A model generated the notes under the pieces. It had not been told where the DNA came from. It saw only the letters and a list, made by a program, of their open reading frames with translations, and did no database searches. Position numbers and translations under genes: made by a program. A stretch of DNA of 37,049 bases from Actinomycetes bacterium (GTDB lineage: Bacteria; Actinomycetota; Actinomycetes; Streptosporangiales; Streptosporangiaceae): positions 1 through 37,049 of the forward strand of contig JAJYUU010000036.1 of the NCBI GenBank assembly GCA_021792405.1, read 5' to 3'. This document shows, piece after piece, positions 1 to 8,914 of the stretch. How positions within the stretch are numbered: position 1 is the first letter of the stretch; each line of letters begins with the position of its first letter.

Positions 1-122
1 GGTCTTGCGTCAGGGCTCAAGCCCAGGGCGGATCAGGGTGCTCACCTGCCGGCTGCTACCGGTCGCAAGTCTCCCGCACCAGGCATCACGCCCGCCGCAG
101 GTGACCCGCTAGTTCCCATTAG
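1..122. other. Region upstream of narG; N-terminal coding part absent
   Basis: In all three forward frames this stretch lacks anything like the first 40-odd residues expected of a NarG protein. The narG frame is closed by TAG at 120-122, immediately before recognisable NarG sequence begins (Gly-Gly-Arg at 123). No promoter or Shine-Dalgarno sequence with a start codon in the narG frame is visible. The junction at about 120 may be a deletion, an insertion boundary or an assembly join; what lies left of position 1 cannot be seen. Confidence 0.6.
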
Positions 123-3100
123 GGCGGCCGGGCCGCGGAGGAGTTCTACCGGGAGCGGTGGCGGCACGACAAGGTTGTCCGCTCCACCCACGGCGTGAAC
201 TGCACCGGGTCGTGCTCGTGGAAGGTGTACGTCAAGGACGGGATCATCGCCTGGGAAACCCAGCAGACCGACTACCCGTCGACCGGGCCGGACTCTCCCG
301 AGTACGAGCCGCGAGGCTGTCCGCGCGGCGCATCGTTCTCCTGGTACACCTACTCCCCGTCCCGGGTCCGCTACCCGTACGTGCGCGGCGAACTGCTGTC
401 GTTGTGGCGGGAGGCGCGGGGCCGTCTCGGTGATCCGGTGGCCGCGTGGGCGGAGATCACTGGCGACCCGGAGCGAGCGGCACGCTACAAGCAGGCCCGG
501 GGGAAGGGCGGGTTCGTCCGGTCGTCCTGGCCGGAGGTCAGCGAGCTGATCGCCGCCGCGCACGTGCACACGGTCAAGGAGTTCGGCCCGGACCGGGTGG
601 TGGGGTTCTCCCCGATCCCGGCGATGTCGCAGGTCTCGTACGCGATAGGAACCAGGTTCCTGTCGATGATCGGCGGGACGATCCTGTCGTTCTACGACTG
701 GTATGCGGACATGCCGGTCGCCTCGCCGCAGGTGTTCGGCGACCAGACCGACGTGCCGGAGTCCGGCGACTGGTGGAACGCCGCCTACCTGATGATCTGG
801 GGAACCAACCTGCCGATCACCCGGACCCCGGACGCGCACTTCATGACCGAGGCCCGCTACCGCGGCCAGAAGGTGGTAGTGGTCTCTCCGGACTACTCCG
901 ACCACACCAAGTTCGCCGACGACTGGCTCGCCGCCGCCCCGGGCACCGACGGCGCGCTGGCGACGGCGATGGGCCACGTGATCCTGACCGAGTTCTTCCG
1001 CGACCGGCAGGTTCCTTACTTCACCGAGTACGTGAAGACCTATACCGACGCGCCGTTCCTCGTGACACTCCGCCAGCGCGGGGACGCCTACGTTCCGGAC
1101 CGGTTCCTCACCGCGGCGGACCTCGGCGACCAGGCGGAGGGCGCCGCGCACAAGCCTGTCGTTAAGGACGCGGCCACTGGCGCCACCGTCATCCCCAACG
1201 GCTCTCTGGGCTTCCGGTACTCCGCCAGCGGCCTGGGGCGATGGAACCTCGACCTCCGGGGAGTCGACCCGGTGCTGACCCTGCATGGCCGGCATGACGA
1301 TGCGGTCCCCGTCGACCTGCCCAGATTCGACACGGGGCCGACTGAGGGTGGCGGCGTGGTCCGTCGCGGCGTGCCCGCCATCCGGCTCGGCGACAAGCTG
1401 GTGACCACGGTATTCGACCTGCTGATGGCGCAGTACGGAGTGGGCCGCGGGGGACTGCCCGGGGACTGGCCCTCCGGCTATGGCGACGCGTCCGCACCGG
1501 GCACTCCGGCCTGGCAGGAGGCGATCACATCCGTCCCGGCCGCGGCCGCGGCCCGGGTGGCCAGGGAGTTCGCCCGCAGTGCGGAGCTGTCGCGGGGCCG
1601 CTCGATGATCTGCATGGGGGCCGGAACCAACCACTGGTACCACTCGGACGAGATCTACCGCACGTTCTTCACCATGATCATGCTGTGCGGGTGCGAGGGC
1701 GTGAACGGGGGCGGCTGGGCGCACTACGTGGGCCAGGAGAAGGTCCGCCCGTTCACCGGCTGGTCCACGATGGCGTTCGGGCTTGACTGGCAGCGGCCGA
1801 CCCGGCACATGACCGGGACCTCGTTCTTTTACACCCATACCGACCAGTGGCGGTACGAGGCGTTCGGCCCCGATGAGCTGGCCAGCCCGCTCGGCCGCGG
1901 GGTGTTCGCCGGGCGCACGTTCGCGGACTGCCTGGCTCAGGCCTCCCGGCTGGGCTGGACCCCGTCGCACCCGGCGTTCGACCGCAACCCACTCCACCTG
2001 GCAGGCGAGGCCGACGCGGCCGGAAAGCCGGTGCCCGACTACATCGTCGACGAGCTGAAGGCGGGCCGGCTGCGGTGGGCCGCCGAGGACCCGGACGCGC
2101 CGGAGAACTGGCCCCGGGTGATGACAATCTGGCGCGCCAACGTGCTCGGCTCCTCCGGCAAGGGCATGGAGTACTTCATGCGGCACCTGCTCGGCTCCGA
2201 GGACGCGGTCCGCGCGCAGGAGTCGCCGGAGGGCCTGCGCCCGGCCGAGGTGAGGTGGCGGGAACAGGCCCCGCGCGGCAAGCTCGACCTGCTGACCACC
2301 ATCGACTTCCGGATGACCAGTTCCTGCACCTACGCCGACATCGTGCTGCCCGCCGCGACCTGGTATGAGAAGCACGACATCTCGACCACCGACATGCACC
2401 CGTTCGTGCACTCGTTCAACCCGGCCATCGCGCCGCCGTGGGAGACACGCACCGACTTCGACGCGTTCACGCTGATCGCCAGGGAGTTCTCCCGGCTAGC
2501 CGTCACGCACCTGGGCACCCGTACCGACGTGCTCGCCGCCCCGCTGATGCACGACACGCCGGACGAGCTGGCCCAGCCCGGCGGGTCGGCGCTGGACTGG
2601 ACCCGCGGTGAGTGCCAGCCCATCCCCGGGGTGACGATGCCGCGGCTCGTGACGATCGAGCGCGACTACACCCAGGTCGCGCAGAAGATGGCGGCCGTCG
2701 GTCCGCTGATCGACACCCTCGGCACCCAGGTCAAAGGGGCTAGCTGGGTGCCCTCCGGCGCGATGGACTACCTGCGGCGGGCCAACGGCGTGATCCGCGG
2801 CGGAGCCGGCGACGGCCGGCCGTCGCTGGAGCGGGACGTGCACCTGGCCGAGGCGATCCTGGCCCTGTCCGGCACCACGAACGGGCAGGTAGCGATGCAG
2901 GCCTGGCGTTCGATGGAGCAGCGGACCGGGGTGGACCTGGCCGACCTCGCCGAGGAGCGCTCCGGCGAGCACATCTCGTTTGCGGACATCGGTGTCCAGC
3001 CACGCTCGGTGATCACCTCACCGGAGTGGTCCGGGTCGGAGACCGGCGGGCGGCGCTACGCTCCGTTCACGGTCAACGTGGAGCGCAAGAAGCCCTGGCA

Positions 3101-3698
3101 CACGCTCACCGGGCGGATGCACTTCTTCCTCGACCACGACTGGATGCACGAATACGGCGAGGCGCTGCCCGTCTACCGGCCGCCGCTGAACTACGCCCGG
3201 CACTTCGGCGAGCAGGGACTGGCGGAGGATGGCCGGCCGGAGATCACCGTGCGCTACCTCACACCGCACTCGAAATGGTCGATCCACTCCGAATATCAGG
3301 ACAACCTGCACATGCTCCGGCTGTTCCGCGGCGGGCCGGTCATCTGGATGAGCCCGGACGACGCCGCGACGATCGGCGTCGCGGACAACGACTGGATCGA
3401 GGCCTACAACCGCAACGGGGTGGTCGCCTGCCGGGCCGTCATCTCCCACCGCATGCCCAAGGGGACGGTGTTCATGTACCACGCCAAGGACCGGCACCTG
3501 ATGACCCCGAAGTCAGAGGTATCCGGCGGGCACGGCGGCTCGGACAACTCGCTGACCCGGCTGGTCATCAAGCCCACTCACATGATCGGCGGCTACGCGC
3601 AGCAGACGTTCGCGTTCAACTACCACGGTCCCACCGGCAGTCAGCGCGACGAGATCACGGTCATCCGCCGCCGGTCCCAGCACGTGGAGTACCGATGA
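123..3698 (+). CDS. narG: Respiratory nitrate reductase alpha subunit NarG, 5'-truncated
   Basis: This is the molybdenum (bis-MGD) catalytic subunit of the membrane-bound nitrate reductase NarGHI, which reduces nitrate to nitrite with quinol electrons. The reading frame resembles mycobacterial NarG from GGRAAEEFYRERW onward. The FS0 cluster signature HGVNCTGSCSW, a third Cys in EPRGCPRGAS, and the FYDWYADMP motif with the Mo-ligand Asp (codon at 696) are all present, and the C-terminus is complete (RRRSQHVEYR). The 5' end is abnormal. An in-frame TAG at 120-122 directly precedes the homology, and the first usable start is GTG 195, which has no Shine-Dalgarno sequence. Starting there would give 1167 residues and leave out the FS0 histidine (codon 189-191) and about 65 residues of the usual N-terminus. 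The rest of the frame is intact and overlaps narH by ATGA. Identity is certain; functionality is doubtful. Confidence 0.93.
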   Translation, partial: GGRAAEEFYRERWRHDKVVRSTHGVNCTGSCSWKVYVKDGIIAWETQQTDYPSTGPDSPEYEPRGCPRGASFSWYTYSPSRVRYPYVRGELLSLWREARGRLGDPVAAWAEITGDPERAARYKQARGKGGFVRSSWPEVSELIAAAHVHTVKEFGPDRVVGFSPIPAMSQVSYAIGTRFLSMIGGTILSFYDWYADMPVASPQVFGDQTDVPESGDWWNAAYLMIWGTNLPITRTPDAHFMTEARYRGQKVVVVSPDYSDHTKFADDWLAAAPGTDGALATAMGHVILTEFFRDRQVPYFTEYVKTYTDAPFLVTLRQRGDAYVPDRFLTAADLGDQAEGAAHKPVVKDAATGATVIPNGSLGFRYSASGLGRWNLDLRGVDPVLTLHGRHDDAVPVDLPRFDTGPTEGGGVVRRGVPAIRLGDKLVTTVFDLLMAQYGVGRGGLPGDWPSGYGDASAPGTPAWQEAITSVPAAAAARVAREFARSAELSRGRSMICMGAGTNHWYHSDEIYRTFFTMIMLCGCEGVNGGGWAHYVGQEKVRPFTGWSTMAFGLDWQRPTRHMTGTSFFYTHTDQWRYEAFGPDELASPLGRGVFAGRTFADCLAQASRLGWTPSHPAFDRNPLHLAGEADAAGKPVPDYIVDELKAGRLRWAAEDPDAPENWPRVMTIWRANVLGSSGKGMEYFMRHLLGSEDAVRAQESPEGLRPAEVRWREQAPRGKLDLLTTIDFRMTSSCTYADIVLPAATWYEKHDISTTDMHPFVHSFNPAIAPPWETRTDFDAFTLIAREFSRLAVTHLGTRTDVLAAPLMHDTPDELAQPGGSALDWTRGECQPIPGVTMPRLVTIERDYTQVAQKMAAVGPLIDTLGTQVKGASWVPSGAMDYLRRANGVIRGGAGDGRPSLERDVHLAEAILALSGTTNGQVAMQAWRSMEQRTGVDLADLAEERSGEHISFADIGVQPRSVITSPEWSGSETGGRRYAPFTVNVERKKPWHTLTGRMHFFLDHDWMHEYGEALPVYRPPLNYARHFGEQGLAEDGRPEITVRYLTPHSKWSIHSEYQDNLHMLRLFRGGPVIWMSPDDAATIGVADNDWIEAYNRNGVVACRAVISHRMPKGTVFMYHAKDRHLMTPKSEVSGGHGGSDNSLTRLVIKPTHMIGGYAQQTFAFNYHGPTGSQRDEITVIRRRSQHVEYR

Positions 3699-5236
3699 GG
3701 ATCATGGCCCAGGTTGCGATGGTGATGAACCTGGACAAGTGCATCGGCTGCCACACCTGCACGGTGACCTGCAAGCAGGTCTGGACCAACCGGCCCGGCA
3801 CCGAATACGTCTACTTCAACAATGTCGAGACCAAGCCAGGTGTCGGGTACCCGAAGCGGTATGAGGACCAGAGCCAGTGGCACGGCGGCTGGACCCTGGA
3901 CCGGAAAGGCCGGCTCCAGCTGAAGGCCGGCAGCCGGCTGCGCCGCCTGCTGTCCGTCTTCTACAACCCCGACCTGCCGTCCATCGACGACTACGGCGAC
4001 CCGTGGACCTACGACTACCAGACCCTCATCAACGCCCCGGCCGGCACCCGCAACCCGAGCGCCCACTCGATCTCCGCGCTTACCGGCCGGGACATGGATG
4101 TGAAGTGGGGCAGCAACTGGGACGACGACCTGGCCGGCGGGCCGGACCACGCTGCCGGCGACCCGGACCTCGCCGGGCTGTCGGACCAGGTGAAGCTCGC
4201 GTTCGAGCAGGTGTTCATGTTCTACCTGCCGCGCATCTGCGAGCACTGCCTCAACCCGTCCTGCGTCGCCTTCTGCCCCTCCGGCGCGATGTACAAGCGG
4301 GAAGAGGACGGGATCGTGCTGGTCGACCAGGACCGTTGCCGGGGCTGGCGGTTCTGCGTGTCCGGCTGCCCGTACAAGAAGGTGTACTTCAACCACCGCA
4401 CCGGCAAGGCGGAGAAATGCACGCTGTGCTTCCCCCGGATCGAGGCCGGGCAGCCCACCATCTGCTCGGAAACCTGCGTCGGCCGGCTGTGCTACCTCGG
4501 CCTGGTCCTCTACGACGCCGACAAGGTACTCACCGCCGCGGCCACCCCCGACCCGCGGGACCTGTACGAAGCCCAGTTGTCGGTCTTCCTCGACCCAGAC
4601 GACCCGGGCATCCAGGCCGAGGCGACACGGCAGGGCATCCCCGCCGACTGGATCGACGCCGCCCGCCGCTCCCCCGTCCACGCGCTGATCGCCCGGCACC
4701 GCGTCGCGCTGCCGCTGCACCCGGAATACCGGACGCTGCCGATGGTCTGGTACATCCCGCCGCTGTCCCCGGTCACCGACATCGTTCACGCCGCCGGATA
4801 CGACGACGACACCCCAGACCAGATCTTCGCCGCCATCGAGGCACTCCGCATCCCCGCTGAGTATCTGGCCAACCTTTTCACCGCCGGAGACCCCGGCCCG
4901 GTCCAGCGCGTGCTCCGCACCCTGACGGCGGTCCGCGCCCAGATGCGCGCGGAGCAACTCGGGCAGGACGTCCCTGAGAGGCTAGCCGAATCGGTCGGCG
5001 CCACCCGGACTGACCTCGCCGACCTGTACCGGCTGCTGGCCATCGCCAAATACGACGAGCGGTACGTCATCCCGCCCGCCCACGCCGAGGACGCCGGGCG
5101 CCTGATGGCCCAGCACGAGCAGCTGTTCTGCGCCCAGCCCGGCGGCCCGGACTCCTTCCACCCCCCGGCCGCGCAGGAGTTCCGCGACGACGGCGGGCGC
5201 CTGCACCTCAACCTGTCCCCCCAGGGCCAGTCATGA
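3695..5236 (+). CDS. narH: Nitrate reductase beta subunit NarH
   Basis: This is the iron-sulfur subunit that passes electrons from NarI haem to NarG on the cytoplasmic face of the membrane. The 513 residues match the usual length of about 510. Cluster I cysteines lie at C16, C19, C22 and C26. A second ferredoxin-like set is C182, C185, C190 and C194. CRGWRFCVSGC (C215, W218, C221, C225) keeps the tryptophan that marks the [3Fe-4S] site of NarH. KCTLCFPRIEAGQPTICSETC supplies the remaining ligands. The ATG at 3695 overlaps the narG stop (ATGA) and the stop overlaps narJ in the same way, so translation is probably coupled. No defect is seen. Confidence 0.97.
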   Translation: MRIMAQVAMVMNLDKCIGCHTCTVTCKQVWTNRPGTEYVYFNNVETKPGVGYPKRYEDQSQWHGGWTLDRKGRLQLKAGSRLRRLLSVFYNPDLPSIDDYGDPWTYDYQTLINAPAGTRNPSAHSISALTGRDMDVKWGSNWDDDLAGGPDHAAGDPDLAGLSDQVKLAFEQVFMFYLPRICEHCLNPSCVAFCPSGAMYKREEDGIVLVDQDRCRGWRFCVSGCPYKKVYFNHRTGKAEKCTLCFPRIEAGQPTICSETCVGRLCYLGLVLYDADKVLTAAATPDPRDLYEAQLSVFLDPDDPGIQAEATRQGIPADWIDAARRSPVHALIARHRVALPLHPEYRTLPMVWYIPPLSPVTDIVHAAGYDDDTPDQIFAAIEALRIPAEYLANLFTAGDPGPVQRVLRTLTAVRAQMRAEQLGQDVPERLAESVGATRTDLADLYRLLAIAKYDERYVIPPAHAEDAGRLMAQHEQLFCAQPGGPDSFHPPAAQEFRDDGGRLHLNLSPQGQS

Positions 5237-5847
5237 CCGCCGGCCCGTACAAGCTGGCCTCGGTGCTGCTGCAATACCCCACCGCGGCCTTGTTCGACGG
5301 CATCGGCGTGCTCGACGCCGAGGCCGCACGGCTGCCGCGAGCGTGCGCGGCCCCGTTCGGCCGGTTCCTGAACTGGCTGCAGGCCACCCCGCCGTCGGAG
5401 GTCGCCCAGCACTACGTGGCGACGTTCGACCTGCGCCGCCGCTGTGCGCTCTACCTCACCTACTACCGGTACGGTGACACCCGCAAGCGCGGCATGGCCA
5501 TGCTCGCATTCAAGGCCGCCTACCGGGCCGCCGGGTTCGAGCCATCAGACAGCGAACTGCCGGATTACCTGCCGCTCGTGCTCGACTTCGCGGCGCTGCA
5601 CCCGCGCGGCGAGACGCTGCTCCGCGCACACCGCGCCGACCTGGAACTCCTGCTCCGGGCGCTGCGCGACGCCCCATCCCCGTACGCCGGCATTATCGAG
5701 GCCGTTTGCACGCAGCTCCCCGCGCTGCGGCGGCCAGACCGGGCTCTGGTGCGGCAATTCTGGGACTCCGGCCCGCCGGCCGAAGAGGTCGGCCTTGAGC
5801 CATTCGCGCCGCCCGGCTACCTGACCGGAACGGAGATCTCCCGATGA
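5233..5847 (+). CDS. narJ: Nitrate reductase assembly chaperone NarJ
   Basis: This is a TorD/NarJ-family cytoplasmic chaperone that holds apo-NarG while the molybdenum cofactor is inserted. It has 204 residues, like actinobacterial NarJ. The conserved central block YVATFDLRRRCALYLTYY followed by GDTRKRGMAM is present, as is the downstream ELPDYLPLVLDF helix typical of the family. It is not part of the final enzyme. The gene sits between narH and narI with 4-nt ATGA overlaps on both sides, the standard narGHJI order. No truncation is seen. Confidence 0.95.
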   Translation: MTAGPYKLASVLLQYPTAALFDGIGVLDAEAARLPRACAAPFGRFLNWLQATPPSEVAQHYVATFDLRRRCALYLTYYRYGDTRKRGMAMLAFKAAYRAAGFEPSDSELPDYLPLVLDFAALHPRGETLLRAHRADLELLLRALRDAPSPYAGIIEAVCTQLPALRRPDRALVRQFWDSGPPAEEVGLEPFAPPGYLTGTEISR

Positions 5848-6596
5848 GCAACACCAGCGCCTGGCAGATCTTCGTGTGGGTGGCACTGCCCTACCTGGCT
5901 CTCGGCATCTTCGTCGTCGGCCACATCTGGCGCTGGCGTTACGACCAGTTCGGCTGGACCAGCCGGTCCACCCAACTGCAGGAACGGCGGCTGCTCAAGT
6001 GGGGATCCCCCATCTTCCACTACGGCACGTTCGGCGCCATCGCCGGCCACGTGATCGGTGTCCTGATCCCCGAGCGGTGGACGCGCGCGATCGGCATCCC
6101 GGAGTCTGTGTACCGGTGGTTCTCCGCGTCGGCCGGGACGCTGGCCGCTGTCCTGATCATCGCCGGGGTAGTCATCCTGGCCGGGCGGCGGCTGGTGGTC
6201 CCCCGGGTGCGGGCGACCACCAGCCCGGTCGACTACATCACCCTGGTCCTGCTGCTGGTCATCATCCTCACCGGCGTCGTGCCCACTATTTTTGTCAACC
6301 TGCTAGGCCACGGCTACGACTATCGCACCACCGTCGCGCCATGGTTCCGCGGCCTGTTCAGCGGCTCCCCCGACGTCACCGCGATCGCCAGCGCACCCAT
6401 CGTGTACCAGGTCCATGCCGCCTCCGCCTGGCTGATCTGGGCGATCTGGCCGTTCAGCCGCCTGGTGCACGCCTGGAGCGCCCCGCTGTGGTACCTGTGG
6501 CGGCCCTACATCGTGTACCGCAGCCGCGAGGCCACCCCGCCCGCTGAGCCCGGCACGAGCGGTCGCCGGTGGCGCAAGATCGGCGTCCCCTACTAG
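5844..6596 (+). CDS. narI: Nitrate reductase gamma subunit NarI (cytochrome b)
   Basis: This is the membrane anchor that oxidises quinol and carries two b-type haems to feed NarH. The 250-residue protein has about five hydrophobic segments (near 8-28, 57-76, 95-113, 132-153 and 185-203). The four haem-ligand histidines expected for the family are visible: H59 and H69 in helix 2 (FHYG...AGH), and H191 and H209 in the last helix (QVHAAS...RLVHAW), 18 residues apart. The ATG overlaps the narJ stop. It ends with TAG, 7 nt before the earliest start of the next gene. Confidence 0.96.
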   Translation: MSNTSAWQIFVWVALPYLALGIFVVGHIWRWRYDQFGWTSRSTQLQERRLLKWGSPIFHYGTFGAIAGHVIGVLIPERWTRAIGIPESVYRWFSASAGTLAAVLIIAGVVILAGRRLVVPRVRATTSPVDYITLVLLLVIILTGVVPTIFVNLLGHGYDYRTTVAPWFRGLFSGSPDVTAIASAPIVYQVHAASAWLIWAIWPFSRLVHAWSAPLWYLWRPYIVYRSREATPPAEPGTSGRRWRKIGVPY

Positions 6597-6603
6597 GCCG
6601 CCG

Positions 6604-7728
6604 GTGAATCCGGAGACAATCGGGGCCGTGAGCACCAATGCCGACAGGCGGGCACGAGCTGCGGGCCGAGCAGCCGCGGCTGTCCGGGATCTGCACCCTG
6701 GCTACTTCGCGTACGTGATGGCCACCGGCATCATCTCCACCGGGACGTTCTTGCTCGGGCCGTCCTGGCTCTCGGTGGCGCTGCTGGCCGCCGCCTCGGC
6801 CGGGCTGCTGGTGCTCGCCATCGCGCTGGCCGCCCGGCTCGTCCTCTACCGCTCCAGCGTGGCCGCCGACATCAAGGCACCCGACCGGGTGTTCGGGTTC
6901 TTCACCATCACCGCTGGCCTGGACGTGCTCGGCGTCCGCCTCGCCCTCGCCGGGCACCCGCTCGTTACCGCCGTCCTGGCCGCTATCGCCGCGGTGATCT
7001 GGCTCATCCTGACCTACGGCGTGCCCGCCAGCCTCATGCTCGCCCGGGCAGGCGACTCGGTCCTCGGCGGGGTCAACGGGTCCTGGCTGCTGTGGATCGT
7101 CGCCACCCAGTCCCTGTCGATCACGGCGGCGATCCTGGTTCCGGCATGGCCGTCGCAGTCTTCGCTGCTCGCCCCCGTAGCCACCGGGCTGTGGTGCGTC
7201 GGACTGCTGCTGTACCTCATGGTCGTCGCGCTGATCCTGCTGCGCTGGCTCACCGTCCCCATGACCCCGGCCACCCTCGGCCCGCCCTACTGGATCCTCA
7301 TGGGAGCCACCGCGATCTCCGTCCTGGCCGGAGCCCGCGACCTCGCGCTGCCCGCACACATCTCGGTAGTCCGGGCGACCGCCGGCTTCGTCGAGGGATT
7401 CACCTTCGCCCTGTGGGCATTCGGCACCTGGTGGATCCCGCTGCTGGTCATCCTCGGCCTGTGGCGGCACCTCCGGCGGCACTGGCCGCTCACCTACGAG
7501 CCCACCCTGTGGAGCGTCGTCTTCCCCCTCGGCATGTACAGCGTCGCGACACTCGTCTTCGGCAAGACCGCCCGCCTGGCGTTCATGCACCCCATCGCCC
7601 GCGTCATGCTCTGGGTCGCCGTCGCCGCCTGGGCACTGGTCGCCGCCGCCTTCCTCGCTCGGATCGCCCGCCATCGAGCCGAACCCGCATCCGGGCCGCC
7701 AGCGCCTTCCGGCACCGCGGCGACCTAG
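6604..7728 (+). CDS. TDT/SLAC1-family anion transporter (tellurite resistance/dicarboxylate transporter family)
   Basis: This is an integral membrane protein of up to 374 residues with about ten hydrophobic helices. The opening LHPGYFAYVMATGIISTG and later GFVEGFTFALWAFGTWW...HWPLTYEPTLWSVVFPLGMYS resemble the TehA/SLAC1/Mae1 family of anion channels and C4-dicarboxylate carriers. It starts 7 nt after narI at GTG 6604, or more conservatively at the in-frame GTG 6628. It is therefore almost certainly co-transcribed with narGHJI. No NarK-type nitrate/nitrite porter is in the window. Because plant SLAC1 proteins conduct nitrate, a role in moving nitrate, nitrite or another anion for the reductase is an inference from context; substrate cannot be read from the sequence. 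Confidence 0.85.
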   Translation: MNPETIGAVSTNADRRARAAGRAAAAVRDLHPGYFAYVMATGIISTGTFLLGPSWLSVALLAAASAGLLVLAIALAARLVLYRSSVAADIKAPDRVFGFFTITAGLDVLGVRLALAGHPLVTAVLAAIAAVIWLILTYGVPASLMLARAGDSVLGGVNGSWLLWIVATQSLSITAAILVPAWPSQSSLLAPVATGLWCVGLLLYLMVVALILLRWLTVPMTPATLGPPYWILMGATAISVLAGARDLALPAHISVVRATAGFVEGFTFALWAFGTWWIPLLVILGLWRHLRRHWPLTYEPTLWSVVFPLGMYSVATLVFGKTARLAFMHPIARVMLWVAVAAWALVAAAFLARIARHRAEPASGPPAPSGTAAT

Positions 7729-7754
7729 GGCATGACCACGAAAGAGGAGCAGCC

Positions 7755-7910
7755 GTGACCGTGGCGCTGATCACCGAGGCCAACGCGAACTCCGCCGAGA
7801 CCAAGTTCCCCGCACGGCTGGCCGTGAGCAGCGCGTGCCAGCGAGACTTCACAAGGCCTCCCGGTGCAGGTGCGCACGGCAGCAGGACTGTCCGCGTCCT
7901 CATGAAGTGA
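7755..7910 (+). CDS. Small open reading frame after the nar operon, unknown
   Basis: A GTG at 7755 follows a strong ribosome-binding site (GAGGAG at 7745-7750) and opens a 51-residue frame starting MTVALITEANANSAETKF. The first residues loosely recall the start of NAD(P) transhydrogenase alpha (PntA), but the similarity fades at once and no nucleotide-binding motif follows. It may be the 5' remnant of a lost gene. Its stop overlaps the 3' end of the convergent LLM gene by 11 nt. The ribosome-binding site is the only real support. Confidence 0.3.
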   Translation: MTVALITEANANSAETKFPARLAVSSACQRDFTRPPGAGAHGSRTVRVLMK

Positions 7911-8898
7911 GGGCGGGAAGTACGTCGCGGCCAAGACGGACGACCGCGGCGACCGGGTCCGGGCCGAGCGGCGGGCCGAAAGACAGATGGGTGGCGCCGG
8001 CCGCTGCCAGCCCGCGACACCGGTCCACGATGGCCGCGGCGCTGCCGAACACGCCGAGCCGGAGCATGTGCGGCGTGATGAGTCCGCGTGCCATTGCCAT
8101 CTCGCCGCGCTCCAGCGCTCGCGCGGCGGGCATGAAGCTCACCGGACTGAGCCCGGCGTCGGCCAGCTGGGCGGCGGAAAGAGAAGGACCGTAATATGCC
8201 AGCTTCTCCGCCAGCGGGGCGGCTGCCCGATCGGGATCATCGTCAATCGAACACCAGAAGCAGGCGGGCACATCGACCGACTCCGGGTCCCGCCCCGCCG
8301 CGGCAGCCGCTGCCCGCACGATCGCGGCAGATGCCGTTGCTCGTTCCGGCGGAAAAGAGAGCCCCAGTACCCCGTCGGCCACTTCACCGCCGAGGGCCAG
8401 CATCTTCGGGCCCATGGCGCCCAGATAGATAGGTACCCGCGGGCCGTCCCAGCGCAAGCGCGCCGGTGACTGCCATCCGCGGCCGGCCGGGCTGCCCCGG
8501 TCCAGCAGAGTCCGGCAGGCCATGACCGCTTCCCTCGCTGCCGACAGCGGACGCGGCCGCTGCAGTCCGGCCCAGGCCAGGAACTCCTCCGCTCCTGCGC
8601 CGATGCCCAGCAGGAACCGGCCGCCGCTGAGCTCCTGCAGCGTGGCCGCATGCATGGCCAGCTCAGCCGGATGCGATGAAAACGGATTCATGATCCCGAT
8701 GCCGAGGTGCACCCGCCGGGTAGCCGCCGCCGCCGCCGCTACCAGCACCGGCGCCGACCGCCAGAACAGGTCGTGGGACACCCAGACCTGATCGAAGGCG
8801 GCCTCATCCGCCGCCATCGCGAGCTCAGTGAACTCCCGCACTGACAAGTCATTGTTGAGGCGCAAGCTGAATGTGCTGGCGCCGCCGCCACCGCTGAT
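7900..8898 (-). CDS. LLM-class flavin-dependent oxidoreductase
   Basis: This is a luciferase-like monooxygenase-fold (TIM barrel) enzyme using FMN or coenzyme F420; substrate unknown. Visible family features are FSLRLNNDLSVREFTELA near the start, FDQVWVSHDLF, a TRRVHLGIGIMNPFSSHPAE strand, LSGGRFLLGIGAG and VPIYLGAMGPKML. The length of about 330 residues is normal. The start is unusual. A near-ideal Shine-Dalgarno AAGGAG precedes ATC at 8898, but no in-frame ATG, GTG or TTG occurs until TTG at 8865, which lies inside conserved sequence. The gene follows RidA (stop at 8915) and is probably co-transcribed with it. Confidence 0.85.
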   Translation of the reverse strand: MSGGGGASTFSLRLNNDLSVREFTELAMAADEAAFDQVWVSHDLFWRSAPVLVAAAAAATRRVHLGIGIMNPFSSHPAELAMHAATLQELSGGRFLLGIGAGAEEFLAWAGLQRPRPLSAAREAVMACRTLLDRGSPAGRGWQSPARLRWDGPRVPIYLGAMGPKMLALGGEVADGVLGLSFPPERATASAAIVRAAAAAAGRDPESVDVPACFWCSIDDDPDRAAAPLAEKLAYYGPSLSAAQLADAGLSPVSFMPAARALERGEMAMARGLITPHMLRLGVFGSAAAIVDRCRGLAAAGATHLSFGPPLGPDPVAAVVRLGRDVLPALTS

Positions 8899-8914
8899 AG
8901 TGGCTCCTTCCTGG

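Noticed and set aside
42-2411. Long open frame on the minus strand opposite narG (789 codons)
   Set aside because: It mirrors narG codons in a high-GC genome, is Arg/Pro/Gly-rich and has no recognisable domain.
7755-7800. Start of a PntA (NAD(P) transhydrogenase) gene
   Set aside because: Only a few residues resemble it and the frame ends after 51 codons without the nucleotide-binding part.
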